In this document: in pieces, positions 30,801 through 41,499 of the stretch | Layout: every line of letters begins with the position of its first letter | How positions within the stretch are numbered: the stretch's first letter is position 1 | Assembly (NCBI GenBank): GCA_030272585.1 | Contig: BSYQ01000001.1 | Location: forward strand, 10,059,001 to 10,123,000 | Source of the DNA: Bryopsis sp. KO-2023 | Lineage: Eukaryota > Chlorophyta > Ulvophyceae > Bryopsidales > Bryopsidaceae | Reading direction: 5' to 3' | Length of the DNA stretch: 64,000 bases | Notes under the pieces: generated by a model | Databases searched by the model: none | What the model was told of the DNA's origin: nothing | The model's input: only the letters and a program-made list of their open reading frames with translations | Made by a program: the position numbers and the translations under genes

Positions 30801-33800
30801 TGCTGGAGGCGGAATACTACTGTCAGTTGGGGATTAAAGCGGAAATTTTGAACAAGTAGGCCGACCTAAGAAGGGCGCCACTAAATAGAGATTTCCAGGA
30901 GCTTAATCCAAAGCTTGAAGGACCAGCAAGCGAAAGATTGACTGGAATTGGAATTGGAAAGAAGCTAACGACAGATATCCACGACATGAGCGGATATTGC
31001 TTCAGATGGCGGAACACTAAAGTGTATAGGCGGATTACTAGCTTGAGCAGCCTATGGCGCCAGCAGATTCGACCTAAACCGGACAATACTGAAGCAGGCA
31101 TGGAATGGATGGATCCAGCAATGATGATGGGGAGAATGGACTCCAAAGCTGACTCCAAAGCGGACTATAAGGTTCCAAACTATCCTAGACACCGAGAAGC
31201 GAGTAAATGGAAGTTTTGAAGCTTTGTGGTCGGGAAAAGGAGTGCTTTGATTCCGTATACTGAAGAAGTTGTCCAACATTGAGAGGGTGGAAGAACCACG
31301 ATCAAAGAAGCGGAATACAGCTCTTATTTGAAGCTTTAAGCGGATAAATATTGACCGAGCATTGCTCAAGAGCGGATTCCAACAAATAGTGGTCACCAAG
31401 AGCGGAAATACTACGTCTTGGTAACAAGCCTGGAAGGATGAATTAGACTACAAGACAGGCGGATATTGCTTGATCAATGGAGGACAAGTGGCGGAATTTA
31501 AGTGCCACTACACTTGTATGATATATAGTTTTCTGAGGGATAAGAAATGCTTGAGGAATAAGAAACCATTACCAGAAGAACCCAAAACGCGGACAAAGGA
31601 AGCAGCGAATCAATCGGACAACCGCAAGGAAGTGGGTCTGATAACGCCCATCTCAGAGAGAGTTGGGGCGGATTTCCAGAGCGGATATCTTAAAAGGGAT
31701 TCGACTGGCTACTTGTCAAGCGGAAACAGGGGATGGGGACTTCCTGGAATGGCGAAAAGCATAGCTGAACGCGGATTGGCTGGAGAGGAGGCAAATAAAG
31801 ATTGAGCGTGGAAGCGGCGGTTATGCGTGGAGCATAATCAACAAAGAGGCGGAAATCCAGGTGTGCACGATGGATGGATGCCAGAAGGCCGGACAAATCC
31901 CGAAGACCAGGGATGGCGCAATCCACGCCGAGGTCTAACTTTGTGGAGCAACCAGAGCGGCCTAAAACGCCATACCAAGCAATGAGCACCACTCGGACAA
32001 AAAGGCTTGGGAGACTATTGAGGTGCGGTAGTTTCAATCAGTCTGGCAAGACTGTTATGGTGTATACTGAGAGACCCAAGCTAGGAGAGCTTGAACCAGG
32101 CGAAGCAATCTGGTTGAAGGTTGACAAACAAACAAATCGCGCTAGAGGTCCAAACTAGCGACCGCGGAGTATCCACTGACAGGTGGTCAGGGCGGAAAAC
32201 AGAGTTTCCTTGGATGCTACACTTAAAGGCGAGTGAGCGGGCAGATTTGTTGAAGTGGAGAAATATACCAGTCGAGAGAGAAGTGGTGAACCTTTTAAAA
32301 AGGCGGACTAAGAGGGAAACCAAGTACCTTGGAGCTAAGAACGAAGCGTTGGAACGCACACCAGAACTCCTTAGAGTTAACTCAGTGTGGCGGATTGTTG
32401 AAGATGTTGATAAGTTCGACAAAAAGAAGATGCTTCAAGCTCTGTCAGCGGACTGCAAATATGTGTGGAGGAAGAATTTACTTCGAGTATTGTGCATTGA
32501 CAGCCCATTCAGTGAAATGTGCAGAACCGGGTAATCCGTCGGCACCCTTGTCCATAGGGAGAACGGTCTATTCCTGGTTGTTTTGAACGCCTTAAGGTGT
32601 GTGCCTTTACTCGACATTAAACTTCTGAAAGATTCCTTATATCAGCAAAGCAAAGTTCAACTTGGACGAGGAGGAACACGATAATTTGAAGTAGGAAGTC
32701 CAAGACCGCAACCTTGAGGAAAGCGGACCTGAGAAGCGGACCTGGAGGGCGGACTAAAGAGGACTAAGCCCTTAGGCGGATTAAACACCTGGAGGGCGGA
32801 CTAACAGTTTAGCCTTCGGGCGGAGTAAAGCTTCATCAGGCGGACTATGAAAAGCTCAAGGGCGGACTTCAAAACGAATTCCAAAGGCGGATGAAATCAG
32901 ACAGCCAGAGCGGGTTAAATACGACCGCTAGAGCCGGATTTTGAAGGTGAACTTGCGTGGAACTACAAGAAGGGACGACTATGCTGATTTGGAAGGCGGA
33001 TTACAAGGCTTTCGTTCAATACAAGACCACGGGCGGAAGTGCCACATATTATGCAGAAACCAGCGGACAGAAGAGGATATGAAGAGCTCAAGACTTCGGG
33101 CGAAGTACCAACAGTTGAGAGGGGACTGTTTGGGCGACAAAGCGGGAACTCTGACGGGGATGTCTTGCAGCAGGAAAACGGGGGCAAGCTCCTCAACCAG
33201 TGTTCTGGACAGCCGTGGTACGAACACTGGCCCGCTAGTCGGTTGAGCTGGAGATTATCGTTCAGGGTACTGAAGAGAAGACGAAGGTCTTCCTCCAGAG
33301 GCAAGTCAAGCGTGAAGAAAAAGGAGGAGGACTTCCGACACTTGATGAGGCTCAAGCCGGAGCCAAAATCAAGATGTGCTAACCCGCTAAGCGGATTAGT
33401 TACGTCGGGAAGTCGCTTGTCAAGGGGCGAGCAGGGATGCACAGTTCCCCTCAGGCGGAACTGCTGTTCGAACAAGGGGTAACCCAACGGGGGTTACCTG
33501 GATACTTTCTTCTCGGGAAGGCGTGCATTGACTTCCAGCAAACTAAACCTCGCTGAAAATAGGATCAAGAGCGGATTTGCCAAGCCACAAGCGCGCAGAA
33601 GGAGGACCAAGGGGATTATCCAAAGGCGATTTAACTTTGGACGTGCAAGGTAAAAGAGAGACAAAAACTATCGGGGAAGGTGAACACTGCCAAGTGGTAC
33701 CCGAGTTATTTGTCTGAGGAGCGGAAGTCGACGGACTGACATTCCTTTAACTCTTTCTTGCGGAACTTTCTATTTAGTGGTATCTGAATGGATAGTGCGG

Positions 33801-34620
33801 ACAAGATCGTCTTGTTGCTGGCGGACTATTTCCAAGGTTCTTTGGAAGGCGGGGGTTAAAAGGTAATCTCTGTGGCGGAAGGTATATGGAGTATATTTCG
33901 CGTGGAAGTCAACAAGTTTTGAAGTGGCGGAACTTGGGGACTAACCGAGCATTGATGAGAGCGGACTATCTGCGGTGAAAAGAATCGACGCGTTTTTGGA
34001 TTCAGACAGTATCAAGGAGTGAGCGGGTTGAGAGCGATTCTATAGGGATGGAGTAAATGGAGATACCCAGTTGGTTATTTACTACCTATAGACGCAACCG
34101 CGAGACTTTGAGAAGTTTCTTTGACAAAGCGATGCCGTGAGAAGGATCCAAAGACGACGGAGGTGGCGGCTCATGCAATGGAAAACAAAAGAAGGAATGT
34201 GCGGACATTCAAAAATTACTCTTCTCCAACGAAGAAACCTCGAGCGGACGTGGAACTGACCGAAGGGCGGATTATCACAGAAGCCGAGCAAAGAAAGAAG
34301 CCGAAATAAATTCTGAACTATGAACCGTGGAGACGGAAGACACATACAGCTGAGTGACTGAATTCGTTCGAGCGGATTAATTGTACATCAGTTGGCGGAA
34401 ACAGCAACTGAAGCGGATAATGCACTTGTCAGGAAAAAAGCAACTTCGACTACGGCGGAAGAAGCGAAGTTCTGAAGAGAACTTGAAGGGTATTCGACTG
34501 GCGGATTGTGACCAGCGGATTAAGCCTGTTGGGATATGACTGGCGGGTTAATCTTGGCGGAATCACATTGCTAGCGAATACGAAGACAAGAAGCATTTGG
34601 GCGGACAAAATCCAGTACTT

Positions 34621-34705
34621 AAGGCGGATATCGTGCCTGCAGAAGCGGAAATTGTGCTGCAGAAGCGGAATTGTGCCTGTGGAAGCGGATATTGTGCCTG
34701 AAGAA
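34621..34705 (+). repeat. Short minisatellite inside D
   Basis: Four imperfect units of about 20-22 bp, each containing AAGCGGA followed by ATTGTGCCTG or close variants. It shows that the GCGGA word can also spread by local tandem duplication. Confidence 0.7.
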
Positions 34706-35211
34706 GCGACACAATTCCAGTGAGCGGAATGTGAAGGCGGAATTGATGATCTCAAAGAGCCAAGGCGGAAAATATCAGTCAAGACGGAATTTGAGGACCA
34801 TAGTCGCAAGTACAATTAGGAACGAATGAAAGGGCGTCAAAGCGAACGTTGAAGCGACCTAGCGGACAACACTGAGCGGAAGTTCTGATCGACAACCGAC
34901 TTGGAGGCGTGAAGGTGGTTATGCAACGATTGACTCAGTCATGAGCGGATTATGGATGTTCTGAAGCTGAGGATGTAATGGAGACTTATGGGGGTTTACC
35001 AAAGCATCAGAGGATTGGCCGAAGACAACAAAGAATCGCCAGGGTGGATTAAAATGGACCATCAGGGCGGAGTAATTCAAACCGCCGAAGAAGGAGCGGA
35101 CATTATTTGAAGACCAAACTCGGAAAAACATTGGAGCGGACCATCGAAGACAATAGCACTGGAGCAGAAAGGACGAAGAGGTCAGGGAATGGCCGGACGC
35201 TCTGCTGCATA

Positions 35212-35554
35212 TACTGGCTCTCGCTGCTACGTAGGGACTCTAGTAGCCAACCAGCGGATTGTGATTCGATGAGATCCTGGGGGAAATGTAGGCCTCAGAC
35301 AAATCTCTATAGCAGTGGCCATACATGTTATGGATATGCTCGAGCGGCTATTGTTCTGAGGTGTTGCGGCGGAGAAACTCATGGGAGATTCGTAGGGACG
35401 TTGAAGAGAGAAGAAGCTGAGAGATCAGCCGGACTTCTCATCGGTGTACTGGCTCTCGCTGCTAAGTGGGGACTCTAGCAGTCAACCAGCTTAGTGAGAT
35501 CCTGGGGGTATCCGCATAGGATTTGGCCTCGGACAAATCTCTACACTGATGACC
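35212..35554 (+). repeat. Imperfect direct repeat of about 110 bp inside D
   Basis: Two diverged copies, roughly 35212-35320 and 35447-35554. Both start TACTGGCTCTCGCTGCTA, contain GAGATCCTGGGGG and end with GACAAATCTCTA. The second copy has lost one GCGGA word. Purpose unknown. Confidence 0.65.
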
Positions 35555-36369
35555 GCTTATATACTAGCGGATAAACGTAACGAATGGAGTGGTTTGCCTA
35601 AGTGATATCCGACCAAGCGTTTTACCGAGCGAAGAACGAAGATGTACCGTGGAAGGAAGGAAAAATATCAGTTGTAAATGAAGAAAACGGAAGTGGAAAT
35701 CTGACCAAGGAATTGCAGCGGCATTGGAATTGACCAAAACTGCAATGGATGAAAAGCCGCAGCGGATATCAACAGCAGCGGACTACAGGAGAGTGTCTGA
35801 CAAGAGCGAAGCTTATGGTTTCCGACTAAGTGAAACTGCGAAGCGAGGTAGCGAGCGGAAGTTATAATCTAAGCTTGCGCGGACTTGGAGTCTTGAACGG
35901 ATAAAGCATAGCGGGCATTTCTTCATGTTCGTGTGCTGAATCACGAGCAAGAAGACATTGCAAGCAATGCTTATGCCATGTTTAACCTTCTCCTTGGCGG
36001 TACTCGTGGGCGGAATCCACATCCGCACCATAGAACCACGAGTTAGGAGAGGCTTGAGCGGGCTATTACTAAATGCCCTGATGAAGCAAGCAGACGAAGA
36101 AGCGGGCATCCGTCCAAGCAAGAGACACAAGGTTTTTGGATTTCACAGAGTATGGGATCTGTTATGCCGTTTGAAAATCATCTTGTTTGCATGATTGTGA
36201 GGATTGTTTTCTATTTTTCTATTTTTCTTCGTGTTTTGTTCAGTGGATGGCCCTGTTTCTCTTTTTAGCGGCCAATCAAAGTACTTATTCTTTATTTCTT
36301 TCGGGTTTTTCTTTCGCGATTAACTTTCTTGAGTGCTGAGGACACCACTCGGGGGGGGGGGGGAGTAGT

Positions 36370-36599
36370 TGATACGAGGTGACGAGGTTAGTGTCTAGAT
36401 GTCCCATCGGTGAGTGGGTGTGTCACTGTAGAGTAAGGGGTTAGTGTGTTGTGGACGGTATAAAAGGGGTTGTATTTTTGACATTGTGTAACCTTTGGGG
36501 CTGGGTTTGCTATTGTGTTGTGTTCCCACGTTCTACCCTCCTCCACTTGGAGGAGGGCCCCTATCTACCCTTCCTCCTCTGGGGGAAGGGCCCCTATCA
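36370..36599 (+). repeat. 3' LTR of element D
   Basis: 230-bp copy of 27643-27872 with a TATA box at 36459-36466, followed by the duplication AGACT. Confidence 0.95.
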
Positions 36600-36604
36600 A
36601 GACT

Positions 36605-36668
36605 CGTCCATAGTGGAGTCTTCAAAAGCCACCATCTGGCTTCCTGATCCACTTGGTATTAACGCCAT
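36605..36668 (-). CDS. gag: Element C gag, first codons (separated by D)
   Basis: The frame that ends at 27642 continues here in phase. It reaches ATG at 36666-36668 (MALIPSGSGS...), with further in-frame Met codons, so D landed about 21 codons after the probable start. Confidence 0.6.
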
Positions 36669-37066
36669 ACTGTGTGCCTCTGACTTTCAGTTGACTTTCC
36701 GACAGTTACTGTCAACAGTAGACTGTTGACTTTTCCCTCACTGCCTTTACGTCCAAACGTTTAACGACAAACTCCCAGCGACTAAGCTACCAGTTTTGTG
36801 GCCTCCCCGCCACACAACGACAGTTACAGGATAACCTTTTTCCTGTCGTCTGTTTCTGGGTACCACACAAACTGCTGTCGGACACCCTCTTTTTCGTGCG
36901 AACCTTTTCGCGGGTGTGTTTGTTTTTCCGACAGAACTAGTAAAAGTCCCCTCAGTGTATAACTAGCGACCAGGCGTATAACCGTCCGCCGATATACCTT
37001 GCACGTCAGTGGCTTAGTGCACTAACGCTTCCTGAGTTGACTTTCGCCGCCAGAGTTCGAGTCCGA
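36669..37066 (-). other. 5' leader of element C
   Basis: About 400 bp of non-coding leader between gag and the PBS. The bases next to the PBS (GTTCGAGTCCGA, plus 37056-37066) look like a tRNA T-arm, but its stem does not pair well. Confidence 0.5.
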
Positions 37067-37078
37067 GCTCCGAAACCA
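37067..37078 (-). other. Primer binding site of element C
   Basis: The minus strand reads TGGTTTCGGAGC, four bases inside the 5' LTR. Confidence 0.85.
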
Positions 37079-37082
37079 AAAA

Positions 37083-37603
37083 TGTTACGCGAGGCGCTCC
37101 GTACGCCGACGCACTTCCGTGTAAAGAGTGAGAGAGGGTGGCGGCTGAGTTCCACAGGGTCACACAAAATCGAATCGAGTCGCACACGGGGTCCACAGTT
37201 GCACTCACAGAATTACTGACAAGCAAGGTTACATCAAGCGTCCCATTCTTTTAACTCTCGTTCGACTTTCCCGAGGGTGACTAACCACCCGTAACACTCC
37301 CACTACCCTGACTCACAGCCGCCAGTTCTACTCCTGACTCACTCACACACTCACACACAAGCCCAGACTAAAGCACGTTCCCACTCAGATTCAAACCCGA
37401 GACCTCCGCCTCGCGAGTCTCACTTTAGTTGATCGAACCACTGTCTTGACCAGGTGCTCTTGCGGTGGTTTCCTCGCTGTAGTTCAGTAGTATCTCCTCA
37501 GGGGAATGCTGTCATCTACCGGGGATGCATCTGACGCTTCACAGACGTCAGATGCATGACGCTTTTGACGTCTGACGTCCCTGGACGTCAGCAGCTGGTA
37601 TCA
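37083..37603 (-). repeat. 5' LTR of element C
   Basis: 521-bp copy of 20875-21395, followed by the target duplication GAATC (37604-37608). Confidence 0.95.
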
Positions 37604-37608
37604 GAATC

Positions 37609-39968
37609 CTCAGCACCTGTTCTCGGAAAGCAACAATGTACTGATGCACTGACCCAGTCTGTTTCAGGTTCCGTAAGGAGCGCCTGGCTACATCAGACAT
37701 TCTGGTGGGTTCAAATGCTTGGACCAGTTCCTCAACAAACTCAATCCAATTTGTGATTGGATGTCTTTTTCCTTCCCTTGTACGCAGATCCTGGACGTTT
37801 CGCCACTGAGCAGCAGCTCCAGTCAGGTTACTGCGGAAGAGCCTGAACCATACGCTCTCATCGATGTCCAAAGTTTGGCAATAGACCGTCATTTCTAGTT
37901 GCCAATCTCTGATCCATCGCTGACCATCACCTGAGAAGGCCTTTGGGAAAGGAATACGAACGGATGACGGAATCCGTCCGTGGCGATCTTGCGGAGCAGC
38001 AAAGCCTTGGTTAGGGTCTGGAGGACCCCCACCTCCACCTCCGCCACCGCCACCTCCACCTGGGTGGTACGGCCATCCACCACCCCCACCTCCACCTGGT
38101 CCGGAAAGGAAAGATCCCCCTCCACTTCCAGGTGGTCCTCCTCCGCCTCCGCCTCCACCCCCAGGCCCACCTCCGGGTCCCCCTCCACCGCCACCAGATC
38201 GATTTCCACCCTGTGGCTGGCTTGATGGAGTTGAGGGATAAGAACCCCACCCGTAATACGGGTTACTCGCGGAAGGTGCTCCGTATTGGTTTACGGATTG
38301 TCCTAAACTTGGTTGGGTGCCTGGTTGGTTTCCTGGTTGGATACCAGGTTGGGTGTTAAGAGCCGGGATTGGATAGAAGACAGACAGCGGAACTGTCGTC
38401 AGTGGTTGTGTTAACATGGATGTCGTTGGTGGTAACACACTCGTTACAGGGGCACTAAGTATGGGTCTGGCTGTGCCAAGTTGACCCGCTTGGCCGAATG
38501 GTGCGCCCATTGCCATAGTTTGTGGCGGCGCAAGACTCCATGCCGTCCGTGTTCTTGGGGATGTAAATAAACCCCAGGAAGATGGAGAACCTCCACCCAC
38601 GGAGTCTGCGACAGTTGTCGATGGGCTGCGACCACCCAATCCTCCTAACGTAGTTAGACCAGTAAAAGTACTCAGATCCGGAACAGGTGGTACCGGAAAT
38701 GGGATACTGGTAAGAGGAGTGGATGACACAAAAGGAACGCTTGTGGCTGCAGCTGTCGTGGCCGGCAAAGTGACCGTGCCAGTTCCTGCTCCCATCATAC
38801 CCACTACAACTGGGTCCTGAGCCGGGACTCGAACTTTCTCCCGTTTTTTCCACGCACTCAGTGTTTCTTTGAACTTAGAATCAACATACTTGGATAGGTT
38901 ACTTTCCAAAGTCTGCTGTTTCTCTGTCGCGTCTGATAGAAATTTCTCCATCAGTTGCATCGACCTGTGTCCTCCTGCAGTGTCATCAGAACTCACACTG
39001 CCTCGTTCCGCTCTTCTTTGTTTGCGTTGTTCTTCGGCTTGGTGTAAGTCCCGCAACACTTTTAAGCTCTGGCTTACCAAGCCTGAGAGTGTGTCTAGCT
39101 GGCCTTGGTGGTCGACTTGCTCGCACCGAGACTCATCAGTAGTCCGAGCTAGGTTATCCAGCGTTGTCTGCTGTAGGCGCATTCCTTCAGCAACTTTTGT
39201 CAGAGAGGCTTGCAGAGACAGAATTTGTTTCTCCCTGAGCACATTGGTCTGTTCAACAGTTTCAGCTTGGGTACGGGCTGATTCCTGCATCCGATCGAGT
39301 CGCTCTTGCAGAATAGCCTCGTTGTCGAATTTACCCAACAGATTCCTGTCGATCCGCTCTGTGGACCTTATATTCTGTTCCAGCAATTTGTGCTGGTGGT
39401 CTAACAATTTCTGTTGTCTTTCTATAGACTCAGTATTGTGTTTGACCAGCTTCTGGGCCTCCTTCCTGACATAGAGCACGAACTGCTCATATTCCTCTTT
39501 CAGGTCGCCTTTTAAGGTCGACTCTGCACGCTGAACCTGCTCGTGAACTTGTCCTTCCAGGTTTTGTGCGACCTCTTGCACATTCGAGGAGACAGCGGCA
39601 TACACATGCTCAGCTGTGTCCCTAAGTTGTCCCTCGTCCACACCATGAACGTGCACCTCCTGCTGGTGGACGTTTATGTGCTGATGTTCATGGTGAAGGA
39701 TGTTGGTGACTTCTATTGTTGGGACGTCCTCCATATCCTCATCATACTCCTCGTCCCCGGACTCTTCCGACTCTTGTTCAGAGTCTAAGTCTGCGTCCGG
39801 TTCCTCAACCTGGTCGGGTACATGTCTGTCCCACTGCAAATCATGTATTTGCTGCGCTGGTGGGTGCACCACATCTGGATAGACCACGGGAATTAGTTGG
39901 TTATCCTCCACCACTTCCTCCTCGGGAGGTGGAATAGGTGGTAGTTGTGGCGGCGTCTGGCCGGACAT
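37609..39968 (-). CDS. gag: Element Z gag, N-terminal part
   Basis: About 787 codons from ATG at 39968. It has an acidic Pro-rich start, a His/Val-rich segment (HHEHQHINVHQQEVHVH), a long Gln/Glu/Arg coiled coil, and a Thr/Ser/Pro region. A very Gly-rich linker (plus 38025-38210) is followed by a gag domain with LKQTGSVHQYIVAFREQVL. It breaks off at the C insertion; the last residues of the open frame read into the C LTR and are not gag. It continues in phase at 20874. Confidence 0.88.
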
Positions 39969-40612
39969 GTTATTTGAGTGAAATCCGCCGGGAATTGTGT
40001 TAGCGAATAGGAAAGTTCTCGGTTTTTCCGTAGAACTGTTTCCGACTTTTCCGCGGGAAAAGATGGGAACTTTCTGGTGTCAGACAGTGTTGGGTGTAAG
40101 CTACTATCCGTCGTGAGATTTTCCAGCGATATTTAGTAATTCCGCCTGGAATCAGACGGTGCGGTACTTGTCCTCCGGAAAGAGTGACTGTTAGTAATCG
40201 GACGGGGCGGTGGACGGTCTGGTTTCTGTCAGGTCGTCAGAACCAGAGTCGTCTCGCTCTCGTTTCCGAACTTTCCGGGGTAAAGTCGCACGTTCGTGTT
40301 TCGAACGTCTGCTCACGCGGTCGCCTGCCCGAACGACTGTTTTTCCTGCGCTTTTCCGACGTTTTTCTCTCGACTTCTACAGATCTATAGATCTGAGAGT
40401 CAGTTCACTAGTGGACTCCGATTGTTTCGCGACTTCGCCTGGACGTTGTAAGCGACAACGCGAGAGTATCGCTCACTCTCGAAAGGTATCTTCGCCCTCT
40501 CACGCCCCTTGGAACAAACGAGTTCCAGATCTGTGGGATTTAGTAATCCCTAGGGTCAGATCTTTGGGGGGGTTGCGCGAGTTCGCCTGTGGAGTGCGCC
40601 TGGCCTCGACCA
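39969..40612 (-). other. 5' leader of element Z
   Basis: About 640 bp without a convincing gene. On its sense strand it carries scattered GCGGA words (plus-strand TCCGC), fewer than in D. Confidence 0.55.
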
Positions 40613-40624
40613 GCTCCGAAACCA
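40613..40624 (-). other. Primer binding site of element Z
   Basis: The minus strand reads TGGTTTCGGAGC, two bases inside the LTR at 40627. Confidence 0.8.
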
Positions 40625-40626
40625 AA

Positions 40627-40660
40627 TGATAAGGGGGTCTAGGACCCCGAGACACAAGCA

Positions 40661-40697
<37 letters not shown>

Positions 40698-40800
40698 TCA
40701 CTGGGAAGATTAATTTTTACAGGAGGGCCCCCTGCCCTATAAACCCTGTCGTACTCCCAATTGTACTACAACATCACCCTAAACCCGAGTTCTACTATCA
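40627..40800 (-). repeat. 5' LTR of element Z
   Basis: About 174 bp. On the minus strand it starts TGATAGTAG and ends CCTTATCA. It contains a (CA)n(GA)n microsatellite at about 40659-40697. Only one copy is in the window, so the outer end rests on the TG...CA rule and the resemblance to the TGATA/TATCA ends of D. Confidence 0.65.
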
Positions 40801-40815
40801 CCTGGTACGGATCCA

Positions 40816-41499
40816 TTACTCTGTTTTTGTCGTTTTCTCCTTACTGCGATCACGAAAGCCTCCACTGCTTCCTGCGCCGTTTTCGTTTCGTTTTCGTCCC
40901 TGAGGTCGAGAGCCCTGAGCGCGCTGTTGTCCTAGGGACTTAGAAAGCGATTTCAGATAATCCTCGCTCAAACTCTCTAGTGTGCTGACCGTTCTCGTTC
41001 CACTAAACTGTTTCGCCGCAAATGAAAGGCGTATTTTTTCTTGCAAAAGTTTCCACGCCCCAGGGTGACTATCACCACTATCCGCCTTCAACCTCAACAC
41101 TTCTAAACTTTCGACGGAAAGAACTAGAGTTCTGTAAAAGCCTTGAGCGTAAGGGCCTAGCACTTGGCGCACTGTAGGTGGCGTGTGCGGACTGCAAAGA
41201 ATAGTCAAAAAACCACTAGTGAGGTCGAACAAAGCTGAAACAACCGGCGACCAGGTTCGGAGCTCGCTCGCGAATCCCCCAGGCCCGAGTTTTTCTAACA
41301 AACGAAAACCCTGAACTGTCCCTTCGATAGGGAAGTAGTCTCCTAACGTAGTTCCACTCGGACGATCAACCGGGTTAGTCGTAACGTGGGGTATTTTTTC
41401 GATCGCGGTAACAAAAGACTGCCTCACGTAGGCTTCGTCAAAATTTCCTAGGTCCTGGCCTAGTATATGTCGCAAAGCTTCTAGCAAAGCGTTTTCCAT
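40816..41499 (-). CDS. Unknown 227-aa protein
   Basis: Single open frame, ATG at 41499, TAA at 40816-40818, ten bases before the flank of element Z. I do not recognise a family. The first 160 residues look globular and mostly helical (ALLEALRHILGQDL, GFRLLEKLGPGGF, VLGPYAQGFYRTLVLSVESL). The last 60 are Ser/Arg/Lys/Gly-rich and probably disordered. Size, a helical body and a basic tail would fit a gag- or nucleocapsid-like first ORF of another mobile element whose next ORF lies beyond Z, but this is inference. It could also be a host gene. No intron signals are needed. Confidence 0.5.
   Translation of the reverse strand: MENALLEALRHILGQDLGNFDEAYVRQSFVTAIEKIPHVTTNPVDRPSGTTLGDYFPIEGTVQGFRLLEKLGPGGFASELRTWSPVVSALFDLTSGFLTILCSPHTPPTVRQVLGPYAQGFYRTLVLSVESLEVLRLKADSGDSHPGAWKLLQEKIRLSFAAKQFSGTRTVSTLESLSEDYLKSLSKSLGQQRAQGSRPQGRKRNENGAGSSGGFRDRSKEKTTKTE

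Larger units (their letters stand above)
27888..36369 (+). other. Internal region of D: non-coding, dense GCGGA repeats
   Basis: From about 28430 to 36120 the plus strand repeats the word GCGGA, usually AGCGGA followed by C, A or T (AGCGGAC, GCGGAAT, GCGGATTA). By eye it occurs about once every 50-60 bases, with far fewer copies of the complement TCCGC. Spacing is irregular, so it is not a simple tandem array, and surrounding sequence differs at each copy. Short ORFs (up to 147 codons) lie in all frames with no recognisable domain. The last 200 bp before the 3' LTR are T-rich. Function unknown; a dispersed RNA-binding motif is one possibility. Confidence 0.75.
27643..36599 (+). mobile_element. 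Large non-autonomous LTR retrotransposon D (LARD-like)
   Basis: 8,957-bp plus-strand element with 230-bp LTRs (27643-27872 and 36370-36599, identical by eye). Target duplication AGACT at 27638-27642 and 36600-36604. A PBS is present at 27876-27887, and a G-run polypurine-like tract (36351-36363) ends shortly before the 3' LTR. The 8.5-kb internal region lacks any gag, protease, RT or integrase motif, and no ORF exceeds about 150 codons. It must be mobilised in trans, plausibly by B-, C- or Z-type enzymes with the same primer site. It sits in the gag of element C. Confidence 0.9.
20875..37603 (-). mobile_element. Ty3/gypsy chromovirus C, full length, interrupted by D
   Basis: Complete minus-strand element with 521-bp LTRs (20875-21395 and 37083-37603, identical by eye) and target duplication GAATC at 20870-20874 and 37604-37608. 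The PBS, gag, pol and polypurine tract are present. Element D (27643-36599) lies in the gag gene shortly after its start. C without D would be about 7.8 kb. Confidence 0.95.
19162..40800 (-). mobile_element. Ty3/gypsy element Z (5' part), hosting Y and C
   Basis: Minus-strand element whose 5' LTR is 40627-40800, followed by PBS, leader, gag and protease. Element C splits gag at 20870/37604 (duplication GAATC). Element Y truncates the visible part at the start of RT (19162), so RT, integrase and the 3' LTR lie beyond the left edge. The flanking bases 40801-40805 (CCTGG) should be the target duplication of Z. Confidence 0.88.

Noticed and set aside
27888..36369. CRISPR-like array from the repeated GCGGA word
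   Set aside because: The word is 5-7 bases, spacing is irregular, and the context is a eukaryotic LTR element.
37390..37450. tRNA-like sequence in the LTR of C (GGTTTGAATCT on the minus strand)
   Set aside because: Only a B-box-like word; no acceptable cloverleaf could be drawn. It is present in both LTR copies simply because they are LTRs.
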